Positions 44,523-54,365 of a stretch of 64,000 nt of DNA are shown one piece after another. A program made the position numbers and the translations under genes. The stretch comes from Bartonella rochalimae ATCC BAA-1498 (GTDB lineage: Bacteria; Pseudomonadota; Alphaproteobacteria; Rhizobiales; Rhizobiaceae): the NCBI RefSeq assembly GCF_000706645.1, contig NZ_KL407337.1:828135-892134 (forward strand). Reading direction: 5' to 3'. Each line of letters starts with the position of its first letter. Position 1 is the stretch's first letter. The notes beneath the pieces were generated by a model that searched no databases, had not been told where the DNA came from, and saw nothing but the letters and a program-made list of their open reading frames with translations.

Positions 44523-45830
44523 GTGGATACAATCTTTGCTATTTCAAGTGGATTGTTGCCTTCAGGGGTTGCAATTGTTCGCCTTTCTGGCCCTCGTGTG
44601 AAATATATTGTAAAAACACTTTGTGGTTGTTTACCTAAAGCGCGCTTAATGCATTATGGTAACCTTACTGCTCGTGACGGAAGTTTTTTAGATTCTGCCT
44701 TAACTGTTTTTTTTCCTGCTCCTCATAGTTTTACAGGAGAGGATTGTGCCGAGTTTCATTTACATGGAAGTAAAGCAGTTGTTAATCGCTTTCTTGATGA
44801 ATTAACTACATTTGAAGAATGTCGTCTTGCAGAGGCAGGAGAATTTTCGCGTCGAGCATTTATTGAGGGTAAATTAGATTTAATTCAAGCAGAAAGCCTT
44901 GCTGATTTAATTCAAGCAGAAACAGAAAGTCAGCGACGTTTAGCTGTTATGGGTACGAGTGGTACTTTAACAAAACTTTATCGTGATTGGCGCCACATAC
45001 TTATAACAGCACGTGCTTTAATAGAAGCAGAACTCGACTTTTCTGATGAGAATGATATTCCTAATTCAGTATCTGATAAAGTTTGGAAAGATATAAAAAA
45101 ACTTTATCATTCGTTGTGTGAACATATTTCTGCAGGAGAACGTGCAAGTATTTTGCGTGATGGAATTAAAATTGTTATAGTAGGTGCTCCAAATTCTGGA
45201 AAATCGAGTATTCTTAATCGTCTTTCTGGGAGATCTGTTGCTATTGTATCAGAAGAAGAAGGAACAACACGTGATGCTTTAGAAGTTAGATTGGTATTGA
45301 GTGGTTTACTTGTTCTTTTTACAGATACGGCTGGTTTAAGGAAAACAGAAAATACGATTGAGCTTTTGGGAATTGAAAAAGCAAAACAGCATATTGTGGA
45401 AGCTGACTTAGTTATTTTTGTTTATGATATGAATAATCCTCAAGAGATTAATTTACCAAAAACATCAGCTGAAATTTGGCATGTAGGTAATAAACTTGAT
45501 CTTTGTGAAGGAAATAAAGCACGTTGGCCAATACAATTTTCGACATTAAGTGGTTTAAATTTTGATTATTTTATAAAAGAGATAGAATTATTTTGTTTAC
45601 GTCGTGCTACTGAAATTGGAGATGCTATTCCAGCAAGAAAAAGGCAGCTTCAATTATTGAAGGAAGCTGCTGAAGAAATTAATGCATCTATGAATTCTAC
45701 TTCTCTTGATTTAAGTTTATGTGCAGAACATCTTCGTCGTGCAAGTCATATACTTGGGCGAATTGTAGGTGATATTGATGTTGAAGATTTACTTGACGTT
45801 ATTTTTTCAGAATTTTGTGTTGGTAAATGA
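44523..45830 (+). CDS. mnmE: tRNA modification GTPase MnmE
   Basis: MnmE with MnmG adds the carboxymethylaminomethyl group to U34 of several tRNAs. The 435 residues begin at GTG 44523 with MDTIFAISSG and contain the formyl-THF-binding N-domain, the G-domain (P-loop GAPNSGKSS near 221, EGTTRD, TDTAGLR) inserted in the helical domain, and the C-terminal CVGK, the conserved reactive-cysteine motif. It lies between rho and mnmG, the usual alphaproteobacterial origin-proximal order. A parS-like site starts at the base after its stop. Confidence 0.96.
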   Translation: MDTIFAISSGLLPSGVAIVRLSGPRVKYIVKTLCGCLPKARLMHYGNLTARDGSFLDSALTVFFPAPHSFTGEDCAEFHLHGSKAVVNRFLDELTTFEECRLAEAGEFSRRAFIEGKLDLIQAESLADLIQAETESQRRLAVMGTSGTLTKLYRDWRHILITARALIEAELDFSDENDIPNSVSDKVWKDIKKLYHSLCEHISAGERASILRDGIKIVIVGAPNSGKSSILNRLSGRSVAIVSEEEGTTRDALEVRLVLSGLLVLFTDTAGLRKTENTIELLGIEKAKQHIVEADLVIFVYDMNNPQEINLPKTSAEIWHVGNKLDLCEGNKARWPIQFSTLSGLNFDYFIKEIELFCLRRATEIGDAIPARKRQLQLLKEAAEEINASMNSTSLDLSLCAEHLRRASHILGRIVGDIDVEDLLDVIFSEFCVGK

Positions 45831-45846
45831 TGATTCACGTGAAACA
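45831..45846. promoter_or_regulatory. parS-like centromere site 1
   Basis: TGATTCACGTGAAACA matches the near-universal parS 16-mer TGTTTCACGTGAAACA at 15 of 16 bases. It begins directly after the mnmE stop, 2.6 kb from the proposed origin. ParB (encoded at 49.3 kb) should bind here and spread. Confidence 0.85.
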
Positions 45847-45951
45847 TTCCAGTTCTTCTGTAATTATTTTATAGACAGATTAACAAGATTATGTATTTTA
45901 TAAGTTTTGTTTATATAAAATTTAAAATCAATTCTGTATGGAATGAATTAA

Positions 45952-47820
45952 ATGCAATCATATGATGTCATTGTTATAGGAGGTGGACACGCTGGTTGTG
46001 AAGCAGCTTCGGCTTCAGCGCGTGTTGGAGCTCAAACAGCACTTATTACATATCAAATATCAACAATTGGAACAATGTCATGCAATCCCGCTATTGGCGG
46101 ACTTGGAAAAGGGCATTTGGTTCGTGAAATAGATGCTTTAGACGGTTTAATGGGGCAAGCAGCAGATGCTGCTGGAATTCAATTTAGACTTCTTAATAGA
46201 AAAAAGGGACCAGCAGTAAGAGGTCCACGGACACAAGCAGATAGACAATTATATAAAAATAAAATTCAACAACTTTTGCAGGAACAAGATAATTTAATTC
46301 TTATTGAAGATGAAGTTATTGATCTAATTGTTAAAGATAATCGCGTATCAGGTGTTGTTTTAAAAAAACAAGGAAGTATTTTTTCGAATGCCGTTGTTTT
46401 AACAACAGGTACATTTTTGCGTGGATTAGTCCATATTGGCAATAAAACATGGCCTGCTGGTCGTATGGGCGAAAAATCAAGTATACAACTCGCCGAACGC
46501 TTAAAGAATTATAGTATAAATCTTGGACGATTAAAAACAGGAACACCTGCTCGGCTTAATAAAAAAACAATTTTTTGGAATAAACTTTCTAAACAACAGG
46601 CTGATGAAGACCCTGTTCCATTTTCTTTTTTGACAGAAAAAATTGAACAACCTCAAATTGAATGCGCCATAACACGAACAAATGAAAAAACACATCAAAT
46701 TATTCGTGAAAATATTCATAAATCAGCTTTATATTCTGGAGCCATTGAAGGATTAGGACCGCGATATTGTCCTTCAATTGAAGACAAAATTATCAAATTT
46801 GGTGATCGTGATGGACATCAAATTTTTCTAGAGCCAGAAGGATTAGAGAATAATACGATTTATCCAAATGGTCTTTCCACATCTCTTCCTGAAGAGATAC
46901 AACTCTCTTTTTTGAGAACAATTGAAGGTTTGGAAAATATTGAGATTTTACAACCTGGTTACGCAATCGAATATGATTTTGTTGATCCTAGACAACTGTT
47001 CAAAACTTTAGAATTACGATCTTTGCCAGGTTTATTCTTAGCAGGACAGATAAATGGTACAACAGGCTATGAAGAAGCTGCAGCTCAAGGTCTTTTAGCT
47101 GGATTAAATGCCGCTCGTAAGGTTGGTGGTTTGGAAGAAATTATTTTAAGTCGTTCTACAGCTTATATTGGTGTTATGGTAGATGATTTAATTTTACGTG
47201 GGGTTTGTGAACCTTATCGAATGTTTACATCGCGAGCTGAATTTCGCTTATCACTTCGAGCTGATAATGCAGATACCCGCTTAACACCTTTAGCACAAGA
47301 ATGGGGTATTGTGAGTCAGACTCGTTGGAGTTGCTATCAACAAAAACAACACCATCTTGATCAAGCACGTTTAATGTGTCAAAAACTTTTTTTAACGCCT
47401 AATGAAGCATTTGTTCATGGCTTGCAAATAAATCGTGATGGAGTTAGACGTTCTGCTTATGATCTTTTAGCTTACCCTCATATGAATGTAGCACGTCTTG
47501 CATATTTTTGGCCACAATTGCATTCAATCGATGCCAAAATAGTTGAAGCTTTGGAAATTGAAGCTCAGTATGCGGTCTATTTAAAAAGACAAACACAAGA
47601 TATTATAGCTCTTCAACGCGATGAGCATTTAGAAATACCTTCTTCTCTTAATTTTCAAGAAATTTCTGGTCTTTCGAATGAGTTAAAAACAAAAATTCAA
47701 CAAATATCGCCGCGTTCAATTGCTGATGCACAAAAAATTGATGGTATGACACCAGCAGCATTATCTCTAATCCTTACATATATTCAACGTCAACGACGTG
47801 AAAAAGCGAAATTAGCTTAA
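45952..47820 (+). CDS. mnmG: tRNA uridine-5-carboxymethylaminomethyl modification enzyme MnmG (GidA)
   Basis: MnmG is the FAD- and NADH-binding partner of MnmE. The 622 residues begin [18 protein letters not shown], with the FAD dinucleotide motif GGGHAG at 10-15, followed by the [20 protein letters not shown] signature, the second signature region [11 protein letters not shown] and the C-terminal helical domain. mnmE lies upstream and rsmG overlaps its stop by one base (TAATG at 47818-47822). Normal length, no damage seen. Confidence 0.97.
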   Translation: MQSYDVIVIGGGHAGCEAASASARVGAQTALITYQISTIGTMSCNPAIGGLGKGHLVREIDALDGLMGQAADAAGIQFRLLNRKKGPAVRGPRTQADRQLYKNKIQQLLQEQDNLILIEDEVIDLIVKDNRVSGVVLKKQGSIFSNAVVLTTGTFLRGLVHIGNKTWPAGRMGEKSSIQLAERLKNYSINLGRLKTGTPARLNKKTIFWNKLSKQQADEDPVPFSFLTEKIEQPQIECAITRTNEKTHQIIRENIHKSALYSGAIEGLGPRYCPSIEDKIIKFGDRDGHQIFLEPEGLENNTIYPNGLSTSLPEEIQLSFLRTIEGLENIEILQPGYAIEYDFVDPRQLFKTLELRSLPGLFLAGQINGTTGYEEAAAQGLLAGLNAARKVGGLEEIILSRSTAYIGVMVDDLILRGVCEPYRMFTSRAEFRLSLRADNADTRLTPLAQEWGIVSQTRWSCYQQKQHHLDQARLMCQKLFLTPNEAFVHGLQINRDGVRRSAYDLLAYPHMNVARLAYFWPQLHSIDAKIVEALEIEAQYAVYLKRQTQDIIALQRDEHLEIPSSLNFQEISGLSNELKTKIQQISPRSIADAQKIDGMTPAALSLILTYIQRQRREKAKLA

Positions 47821-48479
47821 TGGTTATTTCTACAGAACAAAAATATCAAGATATTTTAGAAATAATACCCTCTGTTTCACGTGAAACGATGAAGCATTTA
47901 ATAGAATTTGAATCTCTCGTAATTCAATGGAATATACATATTAATTTGATTTCTGCCACAACAATACCAGTTTTATGGAAACGTCATATTTTAGATTCTG
48001 CACAAATTTATCCTTTGAAAAGTCAATTTCTACACTGGTGTGATCTTGGATCAGGAGGAGGTTTTCCCGCCATTGTTCTTGCTATTTTTCTCAAAGAAAA
48101 AAAAGGTGGGCATATTGATTTAGTAGAAAGCAATGGGAAAAAAGCAGCTTTTTTACAAAATGTTATAGCAAAACTTAATCTTCCAGCAACAGTTCATCAT
48201 TGTAGAATCGAAGATGTCTATAAAAAAATAAAAACACCGGATATTTTAACAGCAAGAGGTTTAGCTTCATTAGACACTCTTTTACATCTTATGTCACCTT
48301 GGTTAACACAAAAAACAGTTGCTCTTTTGCAAAAAGGTAGGGATTACGTTAAAGAAATAAAAAATGCTACTGCCAATTGGCGCTTTGATCTGCTAAAACA
48401 TGAAAGTAAAATTGATAAAAATTCTGTTATCTTAGAAATTTCTCATGTTCGATCATGTAAAAAGGGTAAAGCAAAATGA
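47820..48479 (+). CDS. rsmG: 16S rRNA (guanine527-N7)-methyltransferase RsmG (GidB)
   Basis: RsmG methylates N7 of G527 in 16S rRNA; loss gives low-level streptomycin resistance in other bacteria. The 219 residues contain the SAM-binding DLGSGGGFPAI at 75-85, VESNGKKAAFL and ARGLASLDTLL. Codons for residues 18-23 (SVSRET) coincide with a second parS-like site, a constraint seen in many bacterial gidB genes. It overlaps mnmG by 1 bp and parA by 4 bp, so the whole block is likely one transcript. Confidence 0.96.
   Translation: MVISTEQKYQDILEIIPSVSRETMKHLIEFESLVIQWNIHINLISATTIPVLWKRHILDSAQIYPLKSQFLHWCDLGSGGGFPAIVLAIFLKEKKGGHIDLVESNGKKAAFLQNVIAKLNLPATVHHCRIEDVYKKIKTPDILTARGLASLDTLLHLMSPWLTQKTVALLQKGRDYVKEIKNATANWRFDLLKHESKIDKNSVILEISHVRSCKKGKAK
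47873..47888. promoter_or_regulatory. parS-like centromere site 2, inside rsmG
   Basis: TGTTTCACGTGAAACG matches the parS 16-mer at 15 of 16 bases, inside the rsmG coding sequence and 2.0 kb from site 1. Its position inside gidB, next to parA, is a classic location. Confidence 0.88.
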
Positions 48480-49273
48480 GCGAAACACGAATTATCGCTA
48501 TTGCAAATCAAAAAGGTGGGGTAGGTAAAACAACAACGACAATTAATCTTGCAACAGCTTTGGCTGCTATTGGTAAAAACATTCTTATTATGGATATTGA
48601 TCCACAAGGAAATGCAAGTACAGGATTGGGAATTGATCGGAATAGTCGTCCTTTATCATCTTATGATGTTTTGGTTTCTGGAATCTCAGTTGCAGATGCT
48701 GCTTTAGAAACAGCGGTACCTAATCTCCATATTGTTCCATCTACACTTGATTTATTAGGCATTGAAATGGAAATTGCTTCTTCACAAGATCGTATTCAAA
48801 GATTGCGTAAGGCTCTTTGTCATGATTCCAAAATAGCCAAAAAATTTAATTATATTTTAATTGATTGTCCTCCTTCTCTCAATCTTTTGACATTAAATGC
48901 TATGGGGGCTGCAAACTCTGTTCTCGTTCCAATGCAGTGTGAATTTTTAGCTCTTGAAGGCTTAAGCCAATTACTTGAAACTGTGAAACAAGTAAGGTCT
49001 ATTTTAAACACATCTTTAGAAATTCAGGGTATTGTTTTAACAATGTATGATGGGCGAAATAATCTTTCAAATCAAGTTGTCGAGGATGTTCGCTCTTTTA
49101 TGGGAGAAAAAGTTTATCGTACTGTTATTCCTCGTAATGTACGTGTTTCTGAAGCTCCTTCTTTTGGAAAACCAGTACTGCTTTATGACCTCAAATGTGC
49201 TGGTAGCCAAGCCTATCTGCGGTTGGCGTCGGAAGTTATTCAACGTGAAAAACAAGCGCAAGCTGCAGCTTAG
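48476..49273 (+). CDS. parA: Chromosome partitioning ATPase ParA
   Basis: ParA is the Walker-type ATPase that moves ParB-parS complexes over the nucleoid and segregates the origin. The 265 residues begin MSETRIIAIANQKGGVGKTT with the deviant Walker A KGGVGKT at 13-19, MDIDPQGNAS near 39-48 (Walker A') and LIDCPPSLNLL (Walker B). It overlaps rsmG by 4 bp and is followed 43 bp later by parB. It is the chromosomal type, without an N-terminal DNA-binding domain. Confidence 0.97.
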   Translation: MSETRIIAIANQKGGVGKTTTTINLATALAAIGKNILIMDIDPQGNASTGLGIDRNSRPLSSYDVLVSGISVADAALETAVPNLHIVPSTLDLLGIEMEIASSQDRIQRLRKALCHDSKIAKKFNYILIDCPPSLNLLTLNAMGAANSVLVPMQCEFLALEGLSQLLETVKQVRSILNTSLEIQGIVLTMYDGRNNLSNQVVEDVRSFMGEKVYRTVIPRNVRVSEAPSFGKPVLLYDLKCAGSQAYLRLASEVIQREKQAQAAA

Positions 49274-49316
49274 AAAGTGTAAAGAAATAATTGTAAAAAA
49301 TTTAAAGAGAAAAATT

Positions 49317-50225
49317 ATGAGTGATGATCAATCAAAAAAAAGACTGGGACGCGGGCTAGCAGCATTGATTGGGGAGATCAACTTAAACGGTAATCCTGCG
49401 TATTCGGCGAGTTTTGATAAGTTCACGTCGAAACCGAGTGTTGCTCCTATAGCTTCTGAAAAGTTTGTTCCTATTGAATTTATTTCCCGTAATCCAAATA
49501 ATCCAAGACGTCAGTTTACTGATTCGGAACTTGATGACTTAGTACAATCAATTCGTCAACATGGTATTATTCAACCTATTATTGTTAGACCTTCACGTAC
49601 TCATCCTAATCAATTTCAATTAATTGCTGGTGAACGGAGATGGCGAGCTGCACAACGAGCCAATTTAAATCAAGTACCAGTTATTATTCGCGATGTAGAT
49701 GATAAGACTGCTTTGGAATTAGCAATTATCGAAAATGTTCAACGAACTGACCTTAATCCTATTGAAGAAGGGATAGGATATGAGCTTTTATTGAATGAAC
49801 ACGGATATACTCAAGCAGATTTAGCAGAAATTATTGGAAAAAGTCGTAGCCATGTCACAAACACTCTTCGCTTGTTGAAACTCCCACAAAAAGTGCAACA
49901 ATTTTTGATAGATGGTCATATTTCAGCGGGTCATGCACGTTGCCTTATTACAGTTGAAAATCCACAAGAGTTAGCAGAAAAGATTATCCATGAAGGACTC
50001 TCTGTACGCCAAACAGAAATACTTGCACAAGAATATGGAAATTCTAAGATTAAAAAACAGACTTTAGTAAGAAAAGATATGGAAACACAATCTTTAGAAA
50101 AATTGCTTACTGATGTGATTGGAATGAAAGTCATCATTAGACATGGTAAAAAAGGTGGTAATTTGAAGATTCATTACTCATCATTAGAACAATTAGATGA
50201 TATTTGTCGGCGTTTACAAAACTAA
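49317..50225 (+). CDS. parB: Chromosome partitioning protein ParB
   Basis: ParB binds parS, clamps on DNA using CTP and recruits ParA and SMC. From ATG 49317 (302 residues) the protein has the N-terminal ParA-contact motif RLGRGLAALIGE at 9-20, GERRWR at 105-110 (CTP-binding box), ENVQRTDLNPIEE at 139-151, a helix-turn-helix near 165-185 and a C-terminal dimerisation domain. The frame is open upstream to 49047 inside parA, but that sequence is unlike ParB and is rejected. The two parS-like sites at 45.8 and 47.9 kb are its probable targets. Confidence 0.97.
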   Translation: MSDDQSKKRLGRGLAALIGEINLNGNPAYSASFDKFTSKPSVAPIASEKFVPIEFISRNPNNPRRQFTDSELDDLVQSIRQHGIIQPIIVRPSRTHPNQFQLIAGERRWRAAQRANLNQVPVIIRDVDDKTALELAIIENVQRTDLNPIEEGIGYELLLNEHGYTQADLAEIIGKSRSHVTNTLRLLKLPQKVQQFLIDGHISAGHARCLITVENPQELAEKIIHEGLSVRQTEILAQEYGNSKIKKQTLVRKDMETQSLEKLLTDVIGMKVIIRHGKKGGNLKIHYSSLEQLDDICRRLQN

Positions 50226-50309
50226 TTTAAAGATATAAATCCAATTGATATATTTAAAATTGAATCTCGAATTTTTCTATTTTAAAAAAGGACATTATCG
50301 TAAATAAAG

Positions 50310-51071
50310 TTAAAAATGATCTTTTCTTTTACGGATTTCAGCAAAAACTTCTTCATCTGTTGCTTTTTCCATTGCGAGGTTTTTTCGTAAAATGGGATCA
50401 TCCCAACGAAGAAAAGGATTTGTTTCTTTTTCTTTTCCTAAAGTTGTTGGCAAGGTCATAGCGTTTTGGGCACGTAACGAAAAAACTTCTTCTGCTCTTT
50501 GATGAAGTTTTCTATTTTGTGGATCAATCGTCAATGCAAAAAGAGCATTTTTTTCGGTATATTCATGTCCACAATAAAGGATTGTTTCATCAGGAAGTTG
50601 ACGGAGTTTTTTTAAAGATGTTAACATTTTTAAAGGGGTTCCTTCAAAAAGACGTCCACAACCGAGTGAGAAAAGTGTATCTCCAGCAAAGAGTAATTTA
50701 GCTTGAGGAAAATAATAGGATAATGCTCCTAATGTATGGCCAGGTGTTGAGAGGGCCATAAGAGTTTGTGTACCAAAACAAAATGTTTCATCAGGTTGTA
50801 GTGTATGATCAAGAGGAGTAATTTTTTTGCTTTCTGCTGCTGGTCCAATAATCATAGCATTATAAGCTTGTTTTAATTCTGCCAGTGCTTCTACATGATC
50901 ATAATGATGATGAGTGACAAAAATAAATTGAAGTGTCCAGTTACGCTTCTTCAACATATTATAAATTGCTTTGCCTTCAGGCGCATCGATTGCAGCAGTA
51001 CACCCACTTTTTTCATCGTGAATGAGAATGCCAAAATTATCTTCTCGACAGATAAATTGTTCAATTAACAT
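50310..51071 (-). CDS. gloB: Hydroxyacylglutathione hydrolase (glyoxalase II)
   Basis: GloB hydrolyses S-lactoylglutathione to lactate and glutathione, the second step of methylglyoxal detoxification. The 253-residue metallo-beta-lactamase-fold protein shows THHHYDH at 53-59, TPGHTLGALSYY, FAGDTLFSLGCGRLFEG and YCGHEYTEKNA, the full metal-ligand set, plus the C-terminal glyoxalase II domain (RKRKDHF). It converges on parB and leads left from the yciB-ftsY run, separated from yciB by 83 bp. Confidence 0.95.
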   Translation of the reverse strand: MLIEQFICREDNFGILIHDEKSGCTAAIDAPEGKAIYNMLKKRNWTLQFIFVTHHHYDHVEALAELKQAYNAMIIGPAAESKKITPLDHTLQPDETFCFGTQTLMALSTPGHTLGALSYYFPQAKLLFAGDTLFSLGCGRLFEGTPLKMLTSLKKLRQLPDETILYCGHEYTEKNALFALTIDPQNRKLHQRAEEVFSLRAQNAMTLPTTLGKEKETNPFLRWDDPILRKNLAMEKATDEEVFAEIRKRKDHF

Positions 51072-51154
51072 CTATCTTCTCTACGGTATAATGTTAAATT
51101 TATGAAGCAATTCATAGTGATAAATTCTCGATGCGCGATGTAAGAATAGGATTA

Positions 51155-51829
51155 TTAATCTTCTTTTGTTAAATTTTTTGAATGTTTTATGATAAGAGGC
51201 ATTTGTGTCAGCATAAAGAGAAATGTTAGAGGCATAACGCCAAAGACTTTAAAATTGGTCCAAAAATTATCGCTAAAATTTCGCCAGATGATTTCATTTA
51301 GAACAGCAAGAAAAATAAAAAAATATGCCCAATTATAGGTGAGTTTGTTCCATCCAGACTCGTCAATTTTCAGACCAGAATCAAAAACATAACGCAAAAG
51401 GGGTTTTTTAAAGAATAAACCACCAAATAAAATAAAAGAAAATAGGCCATTAATGATTGTAGGTTTCATCTTAATAAAAGTATCATCGTGAAGCCAAAGA
51501 GTTAGAAAACCAAAAACAAGGATGAATATTCCTGAAATAAGTGGGATTACAGGAATTACACGTGTAAGAAACCACGATAAGCTTAAGGCAAGAGTAATTG
51601 CTATCATAAAAAGAGCTGTTGCGGGAAAGATAGGTTTATCAAAGTCTTTAAAAAGCGCGATATTCTTTATCAACCACTCACCTTTATAATTAGCAAGGAA
51701 AAAAACAACTAACGGACCCATTTCTAAAAGAAATTTAAGAATTGGCAAAGACGGTTTTTTTTGCATGTTATTGTTTTTTTTCAAATTAGAGTCATTATCT
51801 GCATTTGGTTTGAAAAGAGAAAATTTCAT
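51155..51829 (-). CDS. yciB: YciB/IspZ-type inner membrane protein (septation protein A)
   Basis: A 224-residue protein with five to six membrane helices and the family signature segments [19 protein letters not shown] and [21 protein letters not shown]. YciB/IspZ was first named for a septation defect in Shigella and interacts with division and elongation proteins in E. coli; the mechanism is unclear. A hydrophilic N-terminus of ~25 residues is longer than in E. coli. The start overlaps the ftsY stop by 4 bp, so it is translationally coupled to ftsY. Confidence 0.9.
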   Translation of the reverse strand: MKFSLFKPNADNDSNLKKNNNMQKKPSLPILKFLLEMGPLVVFFLANYKGEWLIKNIALFKDFDKPIFPATALFMIAITLALSLSWFLTRVIPVIPLISGIFILVFGFLTLWLHDDTFIKMKPTIINGLFSFILFGGLFFKKPLLRYVFDSGLKIDESGWNKLTYNWAYFFIFLAVLNEIIWRNFSDNFWTNFKVFGVMPLTFLFMLTQMPLIIKHSKNLTKED

Positions 51830-53067
51830 GTGTATTTTCCTATAATAGCTTCAGCAAAATCAGAGGCAGAAAAAGGTTCAAGATCTTCAACATTTTCGCC
51901 TACACCAATAAAATGAACGGGAATTTTATGTTTAGATGCAATGGCAACAAGAATTCCTCCGCGCGCAGTACCATCAAGTTTTGTCATAACTAAACCATTT
52001 ACACCAGCTATATCACGAAAAACATTCACTTGGTTGAGAGCATTTTGCCCAGTGCTCGCGTCAAGTGTTTGAAGAACAGTATGAGGTGCTTGAGGATTAT
52101 GTTTACCCAAAACACGAATAATTTTTGCTAATTCATCCATTAATTCAATTTTATTTTGTAAACGTCCCGCTGTGTCAATAAGCAAAACATCATAGTTTTC
52201 TTTTTTAGCTTTTTCATAAGCATCAAAAGCTAAGCTTGCAGCATCAGCACCAAGTTTTGTTGAAAAAACAGGAGCTTTAGCACGTTCCCCCCAAATATGT
52301 AATTGTTCAACAGCTGCAGCGCGAAACGTGTCTCCAGCAACAAGCATAACTTTTAGACCTCCCATAGTTAGTTTAGCCGCTAATTTTCCAATGGTTGTGG
52401 TTTTTCCGGTTCCATTTACACCGACGAGTAAGATAACATGGGGTTTGTGGTTAAGATCAATTTCTAATGGAAATGCAATTGGCTCAAGTACCTTTTTGAT
52501 TTCGTTAGTTACAATAGTATAAATATCTTTTGGTGACAAATTTTTTTCATAATAACGCGTTGATAAGATATCAATAATGCGTGTGGTTGTTTCTATACCG
52601 AGATCTGCTTGAATGAGAATATCTTCTAATTCTTGTAATGTGTTTTCATCGAGTTTTTTCTTGACAAAAAGCGTACCAATTGAATCACTTAATTGTTGTG
52701 AAGAACGAGATAATCCTTTTTTTAGGCGCTCAAACCATGCTGCTTTTTTTTGTTCAACGGTTAAGGCGGATAAAGGCTTTTCATTTTTTTCTATAATTGT
52801 ATCAGTAACAATCACTTTACGAGAAGATTTTTCAGGAAGAGCAATTTTTTCACTAGATTCGATAAGTGTTGTCTTTTGTATTTTCTTTTGCTCGCATTCT
52901 TCTTTTTGTGCATCTATGGAAGAATATTTGCTGTTTATCTTTTCACTTTTATATTCATTTTGCTCTTCTTCACTGATTTCATGGGAGATAAGAGGCTGCT
53001 CTTTTTTTATTATTTTTTCCTTAGATGTATTAAAAGAGAGTATTTTTTTGATAAAAGACTTTTTCAT
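51826..53067 (-). CDS. ftsY: Signal recognition particle receptor FtsY
   Basis: FtsY docks ribosome-SRP complexes at the inner membrane for co-translational insertion. The 413 residues have a charged, Lys/Glu-rich N-terminal region (about 1-100) that binds membrane, the N domain, and the SRP GTPase domain with [10 protein letters not shown] from 216, DTFRAAA near 246-252, [12 protein letters not shown] and [10 protein letters not shown]. It lies downstream of mtaB by 14 bp and upstream of yciB, the usual rhizobial dapF-mtaB-ftsY-yciB order. Confidence 0.96.
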   Translation of the reverse strand: MKKSFIKKILSFNTSKEKIIKKEQPLISHEISEEEQNEYKSEKINSKYSSIDAQKEECEQKKIQKTTLIESSEKIALPEKSSRKVIVTDTIIEKNEKPLSALTVEQKKAAWFERLKKGLSRSSQQLSDSIGTLFVKKKLDENTLQELEDILIQADLGIETTTRIIDILSTRYYEKNLSPKDIYTIVTNEIKKVLEPIAFPLEIDLNHKPHVILLVGVNGTGKTTTIGKLAAKLTMGGLKVMLVAGDTFRAAAVEQLHIWGERAKAPVFSTKLGADAASLAFDAYEKAKKENYDVLLIDTAGRLQNKIELMDELAKIIRVLGKHNPQAPHTVLQTLDASTGQNALNQVNVFRDIAGVNGLVMTKLDGTARGGILVAIASKHKIPVHFIGVGENVEDLEPFSASDFAEAIIGKYT

Positions 53068-53081
53068 GAGGGCTTTCCTGC

Positions 53082-54365
53082 TTAGGCTGCATTCGATTCA
53101 GGAAGTGTGGCAATTAATTTATTTCCATCGTGATCAACAATGAGAGCTTTAACGATTGCTCCAGCTTTAACATCTTTAATTTGTGTAAGTGTATAATCTT
53201 CTGTTCGTCCAATTCCATCTCTTTCGACAAGAATTGCTTGTTGGCTATTTTTTAAATAAATAAGATGTTTTTGGTAAGCTTTTTCCCCTTCTTTACGTAA
53301 TTTTTCAGCACGAATTTTAATTATTTCACGACTAATTTGTGGCATACGCGCAGCTGGTGTTCCTTCTCTTGGGCTGAAGGGAAAAACATGGAGATGTGTC
53401 AAACCACATTCATGAATTAAAGCCAGACTATTTTGAAACATTTCTTCTGTTTCCGTAGGAAAGCCAGCAATTAGATCAGCACCATAAACTATTGTAGGGC
53501 GTTTAGCTCGTAAATCTTGGCAAAACTGAATTGCATTTTCACGCAAGTGTCGTCGTTTCATCCTTTTTAAAATCATATTATCACCTGCTTGTAAGGATAA
53601 ATGCAAGTGTGGCATGATTCTTTTTTCATATGCTAAAAGATTAATCAACTCTTGATCTGCTTCGATAGAATCAATGGATGAAAGACGCAATCGTGGCAAA
53701 TCAGGAACATGGTGTAAAATAGTTGAAACTAATTTTCCTAAAGTGATTTTTCCAGGTAAGTCAGGACCATAACTTGTGAGATCAACACCTGTTAAAACAA
53801 TCTCTTGAATACCATTGCCTACAAGTTGTTTAATTTGTTCAATAATGATGCCCATAGGGACTGAACGTGATCGTCCGCGGCTATAAGGAATGATGCAAAA
53901 TGTACAACGATGATCGCATCCATTTTGTACTTGGACAAAAGCACGTGTGCGTCCTTCTAATGCATTAATCATATGTGGTGCAATTTTATGAACTTCCATA
54001 ATATCATTAACACGCAGTTTTTCATCATGATTAATGCCGAAATCAGGAAGTTGACGGTAGGAATGAGCATGGAGTTTTTCTTCATTGCCTAAAATGAGGT
54101 CGACTTCTTTCATCAGAGAAAAATTTTTTGCTTCTGTTTGTGCTGCACATCCCGTGACGATAATACACGCATGAGGATTTTTGCGCTTCGCTTTTCGAAT
54201 TGCTTGTTTTGCTTGTCGTACAGCTTCAGCGGTGACGGCACAGGTATTAAAAATAATAGCACCACCTTTAAGTTCATTAAGACCAGCAGAAGTACTTTCT
54301 TTGCGTATGATTTCTGATTCATAACTATTGAGTCGACAACCAAAAGTCACAATTTCTATTGTCAT
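53082..54365 (-). CDS. mtaB: tRNA t6A37 methylthiotransferase MtaB
   Basis: MtaB converts t6A37 of ANN-reading tRNAs to ms2t6A37, so it works on the product of the TsaE-dependent pathway at 10.8 kb. The 427 residues have the UPF0004 cluster-binding cysteines Cys10, Cys42 and Cys73, the radical-SAM motif at Cys150, Cys154 and Cys157 (NGCDHRCTFC), YGADLIAGFPTE and a C-terminal TRAM domain. The start overlaps the dapF stop by 1 bp. MtaB rather than MiaB is favoured by CRLNSYES and by the dapF-mtaB-ftsY context. Confidence 0.93.
   Translation of the reverse strand: MTIEIVTFGCRLNSYESEIIRKESTSAGLNELKGGAIIFNTCAVTAEAVRQAKQAIRKAKRKNPHACIIVTGCAAQTEAKNFSLMKEVDLILGNEEKLHAHSYRQLPDFGINHDEKLRVNDIMEVHKIAPHMINALEGRTRAFVQVQNGCDHRCTFCIIPYSRGRSRSVPMGIIIEQIKQLVGNGIQEIVLTGVDLTSYGPDLPGKITLGKLVSTILHHVPDLPRLRLSSIDSIEADQELINLLAYEKRIMPHLHLSLQAGDNMILKRMKRRHLRENAIQFCQDLRAKRPTIVYGADLIAGFPTETEEMFQNSLALIHECGLTHLHVFPFSPREGTPAARMPQISREIIKIRAEKLRKEGEKAYQKHLIYLKNSQQAILVERDGIGRTEDYTLTQIKDVKAGAIVKALIVDHDGNKLIATLPESNAA

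Noticed and set aside
49047-49316. Upstream part of the parB frame
   Set aside because: It lies inside parA in another phase and is unlike ParB; ATG 49317 gives the conserved N-terminus.
52613-53143. 176-codon open frame on plus opposite ftsY
   Set aside because: Antisense shadow of the Lys/Glu-rich ftsY 5' region; Phe/Ser-rich translation with no domain.
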